The notes under the pieces: generated by a model | What the model was told of the DNA's origin: nothing | The model's database searches: none | Seen by the model: the letters and a program-made list of their open reading frames with translations, nothing else | In this document: one piece after another, positions 7,392 through 14,621 of the stretch | Position numbering within the stretch: position 1 is the stretch's first letter | Layout: each line of letters starts with the position of its first letter | From: Ornithinicoccus hortensis | Lineage (GTDB): Bacteria > Actinomycetota > Actinomycetes > Actinomycetales > Dermatophilaceae | Reading direction: 5' to 3' | Length of the DNA stretch: 64,000 bases | Assembly: GCF_006716185.1 (NCBI RefSeq) | Contig: NZ_VFOP01000001.1 | Span: 2,914,001 to 2,978,000 of the forward strand | Program-made: the position numbers and the translations under genes

Positions 7392-9815
7392 GTGCGGATG
7401 GCAGTCATCGGTGGTGGGCCCGGCGGCCTCTACTTCGCCGCGCTCGCCAAGCAGCTGGACCCGACCCACGAGATCACCGTGTGGGAGCGCAACGCCGAGG
7501 ACGACACGTTCGGCTTCGGCGTGGTCTTCTCCGACGAGACGCTCGGCGGGATCGAGCTGGCCGACCCCGAGATCTACCGGCAGATGGAGCGCGAGTTCGC
7601 CCGGTGGGACGACATCGACGTGCACTATCGCGACCGGGTGTTCACCTCCGGCGGCAACGGCTTCGCCGCGATGAGCCGCAAGCGGCTGCTGCAGATCCTG
7701 CAGGCCCGGTGCCGCGAGCTCGGCGTCGAGCTCCACTTCCGCACCGAGGCACCCGACGTCGAGGAGCTCGCCGCGACCCACGACCTGGTGCTCGCCGCGG
7801 ACGGACTGAACTCCGCCGTGCGTCGCCGGTTCGCCGACACGTTCCGTCCCACGATGGACGCGCGCGCCTGCAAGTACATGTGGCTGGGCACGGACAAGGT
7901 CTTCGACGCCTTCAAGTTCTACGTGCGCGAGACCCCGCACGGCGTGATGCAGATCCACGGCTACCCCTTTGACGCGCACGGCAGCACCTTCATCGTGGAG
8001 ATGCACGAGGACGTATGGCGTGCCGCCGGCTTCGACGCGAACGCGGACCGGCTGTGGGTCCCCGGTGAGTCGGACGAGGAGTCGATCGAAGCGGTCAAGG
8101 AGCTCTTTGCCGACGTGCTCGACGGGCACGGGGTGATGGCCAACAACTCCCGGTGGATCGGCTTCACCACGATCCGCAACCAGACCTGGCGGCACGGCAA
8201 CATCGTGATCCTGGGCGACGCCGCCCACACCGCACACTTCTCGATCGGCTCGGGCACCAAGCTCGCCATGGAGGACTCCCTGGCCCTGGCGGCCTGCCTG
8301 CACGAGCACCCCGACCTGGACACGGCGCTGGCCGCCTACGAGGAGGAGCGCAAGCCGGTCGTGGAGTCGACCCAGCGGGCGGCGCAGGCCAGCCTGGAGT
8401 GGTTCGAGAACCTGGGGCAGTACACCCACCAGGACCCCGAGCAGTTCGCATTCAACATCATGACGCGCAGCCGCCGGGTGACCCACGACAACCTGCGGGT
8501 GCGCGACCCCGAGTTCGTCGCCGGCATCGAGGACTGGTTCACCGAGCGGGTGTCCAGCGACCTGGGGGTCCCCGTCGCCCAGGGCACGCCCCCGATGTTC
8601 ACGCCCTACCGACTCGGCGGGCTGGACCTGGTGAACCGGGTCGTGGTCTCCGCGATGGACATGTACCGGGCGACCGACGGGGTGCCCGAGGACTTCCACC
8701 TGGCACACCTGGGCGGGAAGGCGATGGGCGGCGCCGGGCTGGTGATGACCGAGATGGTCTGCGTCTCCCCCACTGGCCGGATCACCCCCGGCTGCACCGG
8801 CCTGTGGAACGAGGAGCAGGTCGCCGCCTGGCGCCGGATCACCGACTTCGTGCACGCCCAGTCGCCGGCCAAGATCGGGGCACAGCTGGGCCACTCGGGC
8901 CGCAAGGGCTCGACCAAGTTGATGTGGGAGGGCATCGACCAACCGCTGCCCGAGGGCAACTGGCCCGTGGTCGCGCCCTCCCCGCTGCCCTACCAGGAGG
9001 GGGTGAACCAGGTCCCGCAGGAGCTGACCACCGAGCAGATGGACACGATCCGCGAGGAGTTCGTGACCGCCGCCCGGCACGCCGACGAGGCCGGCTTCGA
9101 CCTGCTGGAGCTGCACTGCGCCCACGGGTACCTGCTCTCCAGCTTCATCTCCCCGGTCACCAACCACCGCACCGACGAGTACGGCGGCGACCTGGCCGCC
9201 CGGTTGCGCTACCCGCTCGAGGTCTTCGCCGCGGTCCGCGAGGTCTGGCCGGCCGACAAGCCGATGACGGTGCGCATCTCGGCGAGCGACTGGGTGGAGG
9301 GTGGCATCGACACCGACGACGCCGTGCTCATCGCCCAGGCCTTCAGTGACGCCGGCGCTGCGGCCGTCGACGTGTCCACCGGGCAGGTCACCCCGGACGA
9401 GCAGCCCGCCTTCGGTCGCTCCTACCAGACCCCCTTCGCCGACGCGATCCGCAACCGGACGGGGGTCCCGACCATCGCGGTCGGCGTCATCTCCTCCTGG
9501 GACGACGTGAACTCGCTGATCCTGGCCGGCCGGGCCGACCTGTGCGCCCTGGGGCGGGTCCACCTGTACGACCCCAACTGGACGCTGCACGCCGCCGCGG
9601 AGCAGGACTACACCGGACCCGGTGTCAGTTGGCCGCTCCCCTGGCAGGCCGGGCGCCGTCGGCCCCAGACCGGACGCACCGACGGGCCGAAGCCACGCCT
9701 GGACCTGGTGCGGGAGGGCGAGCCCACCACCCGCCACGCTCGGTGGCGTCCGGAGTCAGGTCCGGAGTCAGGTCCGGAGTCTGCGTCGACCAACCTCGAG
9801 GGGGCCGTCCGGTGA
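7392..9815 (+). CDS. Fused FAD monooxygenase/old-yellow-enzyme reductase (2-aminobenzoyl-CoA monooxygenase/reductase type)
   Basis: 807 residues from GTG 7392, chosen because GGAGG (7381-7385) lies 6 bases upstream. Residues 1-395 are a flavin hydroxylase of the salicylate/UbiH kind: dinucleotide motif GGGPGGLYF at the N-terminus, LAADGLNSAVR near 135, and GDAAHTAHFSIGSGTKLAMED near 275. Residues 400-775 are an old-yellow-enzyme barrel with GHSGRKGS, LELHCAHGYLLSSFISP and ALGRVHL. This fusion is the architecture of 2-aminobenzoyl-CoA monooxygenase/reductase from Azoarcus evansii, which hydroxylates and then reduces the ring to a non-aromatic CoA ester. Salicylyl-CoA 5-hydroxylase is the relative without the reductase domain. 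The C-terminal tail ends in a three-fold PESG repeat absent from the catalytic domains. Confidence 0.86.
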   Translation: MRMAVIGGGPGGLYFAALAKQLDPTHEITVWERNAEDDTFGFGVVFSDETLGGIELADPEIYRQMEREFARWDDIDVHYRDRVFTSGGNGFAAMSRKRLLQILQARCRELGVELHFRTEAPDVEELAATHDLVLAADGLNSAVRRRFADTFRPTMDARACKYMWLGTDKVFDAFKFYVRETPHGVMQIHGYPFDAHGSTFIVEMHEDVWRAAGFDANADRLWVPGESDEESIEAVKELFADVLDGHGVMANNSRWIGFTTIRNQTWRHGNIVILGDAAHTAHFSIGSGTKLAMEDSLALAACLHEHPDLDTALAAYEEERKPVVESTQRAAQASLEWFENLGQYTHQDPEQFAFNIMTRSRRVTHDNLRVRDPEFVAGIEDWFTERVSSDLGVPVAQGTPPMFTPYRLGGLDLVNRVVVSAMDMYRATDGVPEDFHLAHLGGKAMGGAGLVMTEMVCVSPTGRITPGCTGLWNEEQVAAWRRITDFVHAQSPAKIGAQLGHSGRKGSTKLMWEGIDQPLPEGNWPVVAPSPLPYQEGVNQVPQELTTEQMDTIREEFVTAARHADEAGFDLLELHCAHGYLLSSFISPVTNHRTDEYGGDLAARLRYPLEVFAAVREVWPADKPMTVRISASDWVEGGIDTDDAVLIAQAFSDAGAAAVDVSTGQVTPDEQPAFGRSYQTPFADAIRNRTGVPTIAVGVISSWDDVNSLILAGRADLCALGRVHLYDPNWTLHAAAEQDYTGPGVSWPLPWQAGRRRPQTGRTDGPKPRLDLVREGEPTTRHARWRPESGPESGPESASTNLEGAVR
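9748..9783 (+). repeat. 12-bp tandem repeat, three copies
   Basis: GTCCGGAGTCAG occurs twice in tandem, followed by a third copy with one change. It encodes the PESG-PESG-PESA tail of the fused monooxygenase/reductase. In-frame unit length means copy number could vary without breaking the gene. Confidence 0.9.
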
Positions 9816-11062
9816 CCCGCCCCGTCCGGGAGACCGCCGCCCTGTCCGAGGCCGAGCAGGCCTTCGTCGCCGAGGTCGACGACGTCGCGGCGTCCCTGGC
9901 CGCGGAGCGGTCTGACGCCGACCACGCCGATGGTCGGGTCGACCGCGGCCTCGTGGCCGCCCTCGGCCGGGCCGGGCTGCTGCGCAAACTGTTCGGCGGG
10001 GAGGCGGACGGGGCTCCCTCCGATGCTGCGGCCCCCTCCGATACCGCGGCTCCCTCCGATACCGCGGTCCCGTCCGACGCCGCGGCCCTGCAACTGTGCC
10101 TCCTGCGCGAGTCGCTGGCTCGGGTCGACACCGCCGCCGAGACCGCCCTGGCGCTGCAGGGGTTGGGCAGCTACCCCATCCTGCAGTCGGCCCTTCCCGA
10201 GCAGGTCGAACGGTGGATCCCCGGCGTCGTCTCCGGCGAGGTCGTCGCGGCCTTCGCCCTCTCCGAGCCGGATGCCGGCTCCGACGCGGCCGCCCTGGCG
10301 CTGGAGGCCCGGCCGGACGGGGACGGATGGACCCTGCACGGCACGAAGACCTGGATCTCCAACGCGCCGGACGCCGACGTCTACACCGTCTTCGCCCGCA
10401 CCGACCCCGACGCCGGCGCGAAGGGGGTCACCGCATACGTCGTCGACGGCACCTCCCCCGGGCTGTCCGGCGAGCCCCTCGACATGCTCTCCCCGCACGC
10501 GATCGGCCGATTGGACTTCGACGGGGTCCGGGTCGGCCCGGAGCAGCTGCTCGGTGAGGTGGGCGGGGGCTTCGCCGTGGCGATGCGCACCTTAGACCTG
10601 TTCCGGCCCAGCGTCGGGGCCTTCGCCGTCGGTATGTCGCAGGCCGCCCTGGAGCACGCCCTGGACTGGGCGACGACCCGGCAGATCTACGGCGGGCTGC
10701 TCAGTGACCAGCAGGCGGTGCAGCACACGCTGGCCGAGATGGCGACCCGCACCGACGCGGCACGGCTCCTGGTGCACCGGGCGGCCCGGGCATACGACGA
10801 CGGGCTGCCGCCCCGGGAGGTCTCGGCGATGGCCGCGATGGCCAAGCTGTTCGCCACCGAGAACGCCCAGTGGGTCGTCGACCAGGCGGTCCAGCTGCAC
10901 GGTGCGCGGGCGCTGCAGCGCGGACACGCCCTCGAGCACCTCTACCGCGACGTGCGCGCCCCCCGGATCTACGAGGGTGCCTCCGAGGTCCAGCGCACGA
11001 TCATCGCCCGCCACCTGATCAAGCAACACCAGGCCCGGCCTGGCCACCCGACCAAGGAGTAG
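9812..11062 (+). CDS. Acyl-CoA dehydrogenase with an (APSDTA)4 insertion
   Basis: 416 residues; GTG 9812 overlaps the previous stop (GTGA). FAD-dependent acyl-CoA dehydrogenase: AFALSEPDAGSDAAAL and GTKTWISNAPDADVYTVFAR in the middle beta domain, then the C-terminal helical domain with LHGARALQRGHALEHLYRD and catalytic base Glu388 in IYEGASEVQR. Expected to oxidise the alicyclic CoA ester made by the preceding enzyme. Residues 68-91 are a four-fold hexapeptide repeat (APSDAA, APSDTA, APSDTA, VPSDAA) inside the N-terminal helical domain, between GGEADG and ALQLCLLRE. The repeat is unusual for the family and probably forms a surface loop. Confidence 0.88.
   Translation: MTRPVRETAALSEAEQAFVAEVDDVAASLAAERSDADHADGRVDRGLVAALGRAGLLRKLFGGEADGAPSDAAAPSDTAAPSDTAVPSDAAALQLCLLRESLARVDTAAETALALQGLGSYPILQSALPEQVERWIPGVVSGEVVAAFALSEPDAGSDAAALALEARPDGDGWTLHGTKTWISNAPDADVYTVFARTDPDAGAKGVTAYVVDGTSPGLSGEPLDMLSPHAIGRLDFDGVRVGPEQLLGEVGGGFAVAMRTLDLFRPSVGAFAVGMSQAALEHALDWATTRQIYGGLLSDQQAVQHTLAEMATRTDAARLLVHRAARAYDDGLPPREVSAMAAMAKLFATENAQWVVDQAVQLHGARALQRGHALEHLYRDVRAPRIYEGASEVQRTIIARHLIKQHQARPGHPTKE
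10013..10084 (+). repeat. 18-bp tandem repeat, four copies, inside acyl-CoA dehydrogenase gene
   Basis: Four in-frame units of 18 bases with consensus GCTCCCTCCGATACCGCG; the first three differ from one another at only a few positions, and the last is the most diverged. They encode the APSDTA-type hexapeptides at residues 68-91 of the dehydrogenase. The near identity of the inner units suggests recent expansion by slippage or unequal crossover. Confidence 0.92.
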
Positions 11063-11065
11063 TTC

Positions 11066-11896
11066 GTGACCAACAGGTACCGGTCCTCAGCCGCCCTGAC
11101 CGAGCAGTGGGACAACTTCGACTTCTCCGTCGAGGACGGGGTGGCCACGGTCACCCTCAACCGACCCGAGAAGCTGAACCCCCTCACCTTCGAGAGCTAT
11201 GCCGACCTGCGCGATCTGCTCCACGAGATCCCCCACCGGGAGGACATCAAAGTGCTCGTGCTGCGTGGTGAGGGCAAGGCCTTCTGCGCCGGCGGCGACG
11301 TCAACGAGATCATCGGCGAACTGATCCAGATGGACGCCAAGGACCTGATCGGGTTCACCCGGATGACCGGCGAGGTGATCCGGGCGATGCGGGAGTGCCC
11401 CGTGCCGATCATCGCCGCCATCCAGGGCATCGCGGCAGGAGCCGGGTCCGTCCTGGCGCTGGCCTCGGACTTCCGGATCGTCACCGAGACGGGACGGTTC
11501 GCGTTCCTGTTCACCAAGGTCGGGCTCTCCGGCGGGGACATGGGCGCGGCGTACCTGCTCCCCCGCGCCGTCGGCTACGGCCGGGCGACGCAGCTCCTGA
11601 TGCTGGGCGACACGATCGATGCCGAGACGGCCGATCGCTACGGGCTGGTCAGCAAGCTGGTGACCAACGAGACGCTCGACGAGGAGGTCGCCGCGCTGGC
11701 CGGTCGTCTCGCCTCCGGTCCGACGCTGGCCTACGCCCAGACCAAGTCGTTGATCACCCGCGAACTCGACATGCCGATCGGCTCGGCCATGGAGCTGGAT
11801 GCGATGACCCAGGCGCTCCTGATGACCTCGGCCGACCACGCCGAGTTCCACGCCGCCTTCAACGAGGGCCGCAAGCCCGACTGGCAGGGGCGCTAA
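11066..11896 (+). CDS. Enoyl-CoA hydratase/isomerase (crotonase) family protein
   Basis: 276 residues; GTG 11066 with AAGGAG (11054-11059). Crotonase fold: oxyanion-hole segments AFCAGGDV near residue 72 and IQGIAAGAGSVLAL near 120. Where classical hydratases have two catalytic glutamates, this protein has FTKVGLSGGDMG, so neither is in its usual place while an Asp is present. That pattern occurs in crotonases with isomerase or other activities. As last gene of the operon it probably hydrates or isomerises the ring-derived enoyl-CoA before ring opening. A hydroxyacyl-CoA dehydrogenase and a thiolase for later steps are not in the window. Confidence 0.85.
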   Translation: MTNRYRSSAALTEQWDNFDFSVEDGVATVTLNRPEKLNPLTFESYADLRDLLHEIPHREDIKVLVLRGEGKAFCAGGDVNEIIGELIQMDAKDLIGFTRMTGEVIRAMRECPVPIIAAIQGIAAGAGSVLALASDFRIVTETGRFAFLFTKVGLSGGDMGAAYLLPRAVGYGRATQLLMLGDTIDAETADRYGLVSKLVTNETLDEEVAALAGRLASGPTLAYAQTKSLITRELDMPIGSAMELDAMTQALLMTSADHAEFHAAFNEGRKPDWQGR

Positions 11897-11928
11897 GTCC
11901 TCGGATTCCCCAGCGCCCGGGCATCAGC

Positions 11929-12018
11929 CGGGCGGGAGCGCGGACGGAACGGACTCAGAAGGGCGGGAGCGTGAGCCGAGCGACTCAGATGGGTCGGGCG
12001 CGAGCAGAACGACTCAGA
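11929..12018. repeat. Three tandem ~30-bp imperfect repeats between convergent genes
   Basis: Each unit runs from a GGGCGGGAGCG-like start to a GACTCAGA end (11953-11960, 11981-11988 and 12011-12018 approximately), with 30-31 bases per unit. They fill the 117-base gap between the crotonase gene and the HNH gene and run into the 3' end of the latter. No clean hairpin is present, so a terminator role is not obvious. Confidence 0.7.
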
Positions 12019-14380
12019 ATGGCGGGGGTTCGTCCCCGGGTACCCCGGGTCCGGCCTGCTCCTGCGTGATCCCCAGGATGTCCTCGGGGGTCGGCTGGTC
12101 CGAGGCCGGTCCCTTGCGCCGCTGCCCCCGACGGGTCTGGTGCCGGAGCTGGATCGGGGCCTGGTGGTGCAGCCAGCCGATACCGATCTCTCGGGCCTCC
12201 GGGTCCGGGTAGTCGTCGGAACCTGCCAGACGGTCCCCCGGCCCGCGATGCGCCAGGGCCGCGTAGATGAGGCGGTCCTGGAGGTCCGCATCGCCACCCA
12301 CCGCCTGGGCCCACCGCTCCCTGGCCTCCGCCAGCGGGTCGGGGCCGCCACCGCCCGTGGCCGAGCCGTTGCCCGTGGCCGAGCCGGTGTCCGAGGTCGA
12401 GTCGGCGTCGGTTCCGGCCCTGGCGGACGTCGTCCACGGCTCCGTGAGCAGCCGGTAGTCGAATGCTCTCGTGGTGTAGCAGCGACCGAACAGGGTCGTC
12501 CAGGTCACTCGTCGCGTCGCATCGAGGACGGTCCGCCACACGTCCCAGGTCTTCAACTGGTGGTGAGGATCGTGTTTGAGGTCACCGTTGCGCTCGCTCG
12601 TCGGTCCGCCCTGGGCATAGGGCACCTCGTGGTCGAAGTCGCAGTTCGCCGCCGGCACCAGGCACCCGGGTGCCCTGCAGAACACGTCTGCGGCGTTGAT
12701 CGTTTTCCTCAGCGCGGCATCCGGTCGGTAGGTCGTCGACGTCCGCTCGACCAATCGGCCGTCGACCGGATCGGTCACCAGCCGGTGCAGCACCCCGCCG
12801 GCGGATGATGCGACCTCTCGGAGCTCCTCGGCGGAGAGGTAGCCGTGCCCGGGGATCATCCCGACCCCGGCCGAGTCGGCGTTGACGAGGGCGTCGAGGG
12901 GGACGATCACCTCGAGGTTCACCCGTGGGGTGCCGGACAGGATCCGTGCCATCCCCTCGTCGAGCCCTTCGAGAACGTCACCGTCCGCGCGTGGCCCCGG
13001 CGGAGGGCGACCGTCGTGGTCGGCCGCGGGGGCGGCTTCCTCACCCGTGCTCGCCGAAGACGTCTCTTCCCCTGTGACAGAGCCCTTCCCGCCAGCGTCC
13101 GTAGCCGGTGCCGGCGAGGTCGTGCCGTGCAGCAACAGGGACAGCGCGATGTCGGACCTCAGCTGGGCGAGGGTGCGCGCATCACCGGCGGCGCGCAGCG
13201 CCCGTGCGACGCGGTCGATCCGGTCCATCGCCGCGACCACCGACGTGGTGCGGCCGGTAACCGTCAGACTCCCCGTCCCGTCACCCACCACTTCGGCAGA
13301 CGCACCCCGGCGGGCGACTGCGCCCTCGCGCTTCTTGCGGGCCTCCTTCGGGTCCTCCCCGAGGAGTGCCGCCACGAGGCGCGCGAGGGCGTCCTTGGTC
13401 TCGCCGAACCCGGCCCTGGCCATGTCGTCCGGATCGATGTTGCCGTTCCGGGCTGACTCGACCCGGTCGCTGTCCGGTCCGAACGTCCTGGTGGCTACCT
13501 GCGCAGCCACCTCGACCGGCATCTCCCGGCAGGTGGACCACCAGGCACGCACCTGGTTCCACTGCACCTCACCGCTCTCCCACGCCCGCCACGGCACCGC
13601 GGTCGCCAGCTTCGGGCCGATGGCAAAGCCCACCCGGTCGTGGCAGTCCTGGATGCCCCACCCGGTCGCGATCTGCAGCTCGTGCGCGACGATGGACTTG
13701 GTCTGCGCACGCCACCTGCTGCGCGCGGTCTTGGACATCTCGTCGGGGCCGCTGAGGCCCTCACGGGCGAGCAACTCCTCGCCGGTCGCCTCCGTCACGT
13801 CGACCAGGACCTCCGCCAGCTTGGCGTCCGCCCAGCGCTGCAGCACGATGAGCCCCTCGACCGCTCCCATCAGCTCGGCATCGCCCGGTCGGGCGCCTCG
13901 CACGGGTTGACCTGCCCCGCCGCCCCGCAGCGCAGGCACGACAGCCGTCAGGTGCTCCCTCACGTGCTCGGGGAACCCACATTCGTCGAGGGCCGCCGCC
14001 AGCCGGCCGCGGGGACCACCCCCGGTGTCGCCATGGGCCGGGCCAGGAGCCACCGGCCCCGTCCCCACGCCTGCTGGTGGGGAGGATGTGTCCGTGACCC
14101 GGGGCCCAGCCGTCTCGAGCCGTTGGGCAACTGTGGCCACAACTTCTGGCTCGCCTGCCTCGAGCCGGTCGAGCCAGGCGAGAGCAGCCCGCTCACTGGC
14201 TCGGAGGTTTCGCCGAGCGTCCGGACCTGACTGCGGACCGCGCCCGGCGAGGGACTCCGCGAGTGCCCCCAAGTCTGCGTGGAAGCCGGTGCCGAGCATG
14301 GATACCTGGGCGGCGGTGCAGGGGCCCCATACCGCGGCTGCGTAGCCCGCCCCGGCCGAACCCTCTCCCCGACCACTCAT
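12014..14380 (-). CDS. DUF222 / HNH endonuclease-domain protein (13E12 repeat family type)
   Basis: 788 residues from ATG 14380, which has AAAGGGGG eight bases upstream; the frame is open a little further. The C-terminal third holds an HNH motif: CRAPGC, then DFDHEVPYAQGG and HDPHHQLKT (about residues 560-610), with zinc-type cysteines. The long N-terminal part, ALAWLDRLEAGEPEVV through YRPDAAL, is the DUF222 region found in multicopy 13E12-type actinobacterial proteins. Acidic, Ser/Thr/Gly-rich linkers separate the domains. Function in vivo is unknown; a mobile-element or nuclease origin has been proposed for the family. A variable, locus-hopping family like this next to short repeats suggests a flexible site in the chromosome. 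Confidence 0.82.
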   Translation of the reverse strand: MSGRGEGSAGAGYAAAVWGPCTAAQVSMLGTGFHADLGALAESLAGRGPQSGPDARRNLRASERAALAWLDRLEAGEPEVVATVAQRLETAGPRVTDTSSPPAGVGTGPVAPGPAHGDTGGGPRGRLAAALDECGFPEHVREHLTAVVPALRGGGAGQPVRGARPGDAELMGAVEGLIVLQRWADAKLAEVLVDVTEATGEELLAREGLSGPDEMSKTARSRWRAQTKSIVAHELQIATGWGIQDCHDRVGFAIGPKLATAVPWRAWESGEVQWNQVRAWWSTCREMPVEVAAQVATRTFGPDSDRVESARNGNIDPDDMARAGFGETKDALARLVAALLGEDPKEARKKREGAVARRGASAEVVGDGTGSLTVTGRTTSVVAAMDRIDRVARALRAAGDARTLAQLRSDIALSLLLHGTTSPAPATDAGGKGSVTGEETSSASTGEEAAPAADHDGRPPPGPRADGDVLEGLDEGMARILSGTPRVNLEVIVPLDALVNADSAGVGMIPGHGYLSAEELREVASSAGGVLHRLVTDPVDGRLVERTSTTYRPDAALRKTINAADVFCRAPGCLVPAANCDFDHEVPYAQGGPTSERNGDLKHDPHHQLKTWDVWRTVLDATRRVTWTTLFGRCYTTRAFDYRLLTEPWTTSARAGTDADSTSDTGSATGNGSATGGGGPDPLAEARERWAQAVGGDADLQDRLIYAALAHRGPGDRLAGSDDYPDPEAREIGIGWLHHQAPIQLRHQTRRGQRRKGPASDQPTPEDILGITQEQAGPGVPGDEPPPF

Positions 14381-14500
14381 CACACGCACCCCCTTTGGAA
14401 CGCACTCCGGCCCTCCCCCACAACCTGCTGGGACCATCGGACCAACTCGATGCCTTCACCCTAGAGCGCGCCACCGACAGAGCCGCTGACCTGCACAAAC

Positions 14501-14530
14501 ACCACCGAACACCAGCGAACACCAGGCGGC
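14501..14530. repeat. 10-bp tandem repeat upstream of the HNH gene
   Basis: ACCACCGAAC, ACCAGCGAAC, ACCAGGCGGC in tandem, preceded by an AAAC step; on the gene's strand this reads GTTCGNTGGT spaced by one helical turn. It lies about 120-150 bases upstream of the HNH gene start, where a helically phased binding array would sit. Regulatory role is inference. Confidence 0.45.
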
Positions 14531-14573
14531 ATCACCCGACCTCGCCGCACCGATTCCAGCCCCGGGCCGCCGC

Positions 14574-14606
14574 CTGAGACCGGGCCCGACCCGGGCCCGG
14601 TCTCAG
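14574..14606 (-). terminator. Strong hairpin terminator after the ABC exporter genes
   Basis: CTGAGACCGGGCCCG and its exact complement form a 15-base perfect stem with a 3-base loop (ACC). It starts 16 bases beyond the stop codon of the leftward exporter operon. There is no T-tract, as is common in actinobacteria. It also insulates the HNH gene from read-through. Confidence 0.8.
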
Positions 14607-14621
14607 ACGCTCAGCACCTGG

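Noticed and set aside
12014-14380. HNH protein as an intein or homing endonuclease
   Set aside because: The DUF222 region and overall layout fit the multicopy 13E12-type family; no intein splice motifs are present.
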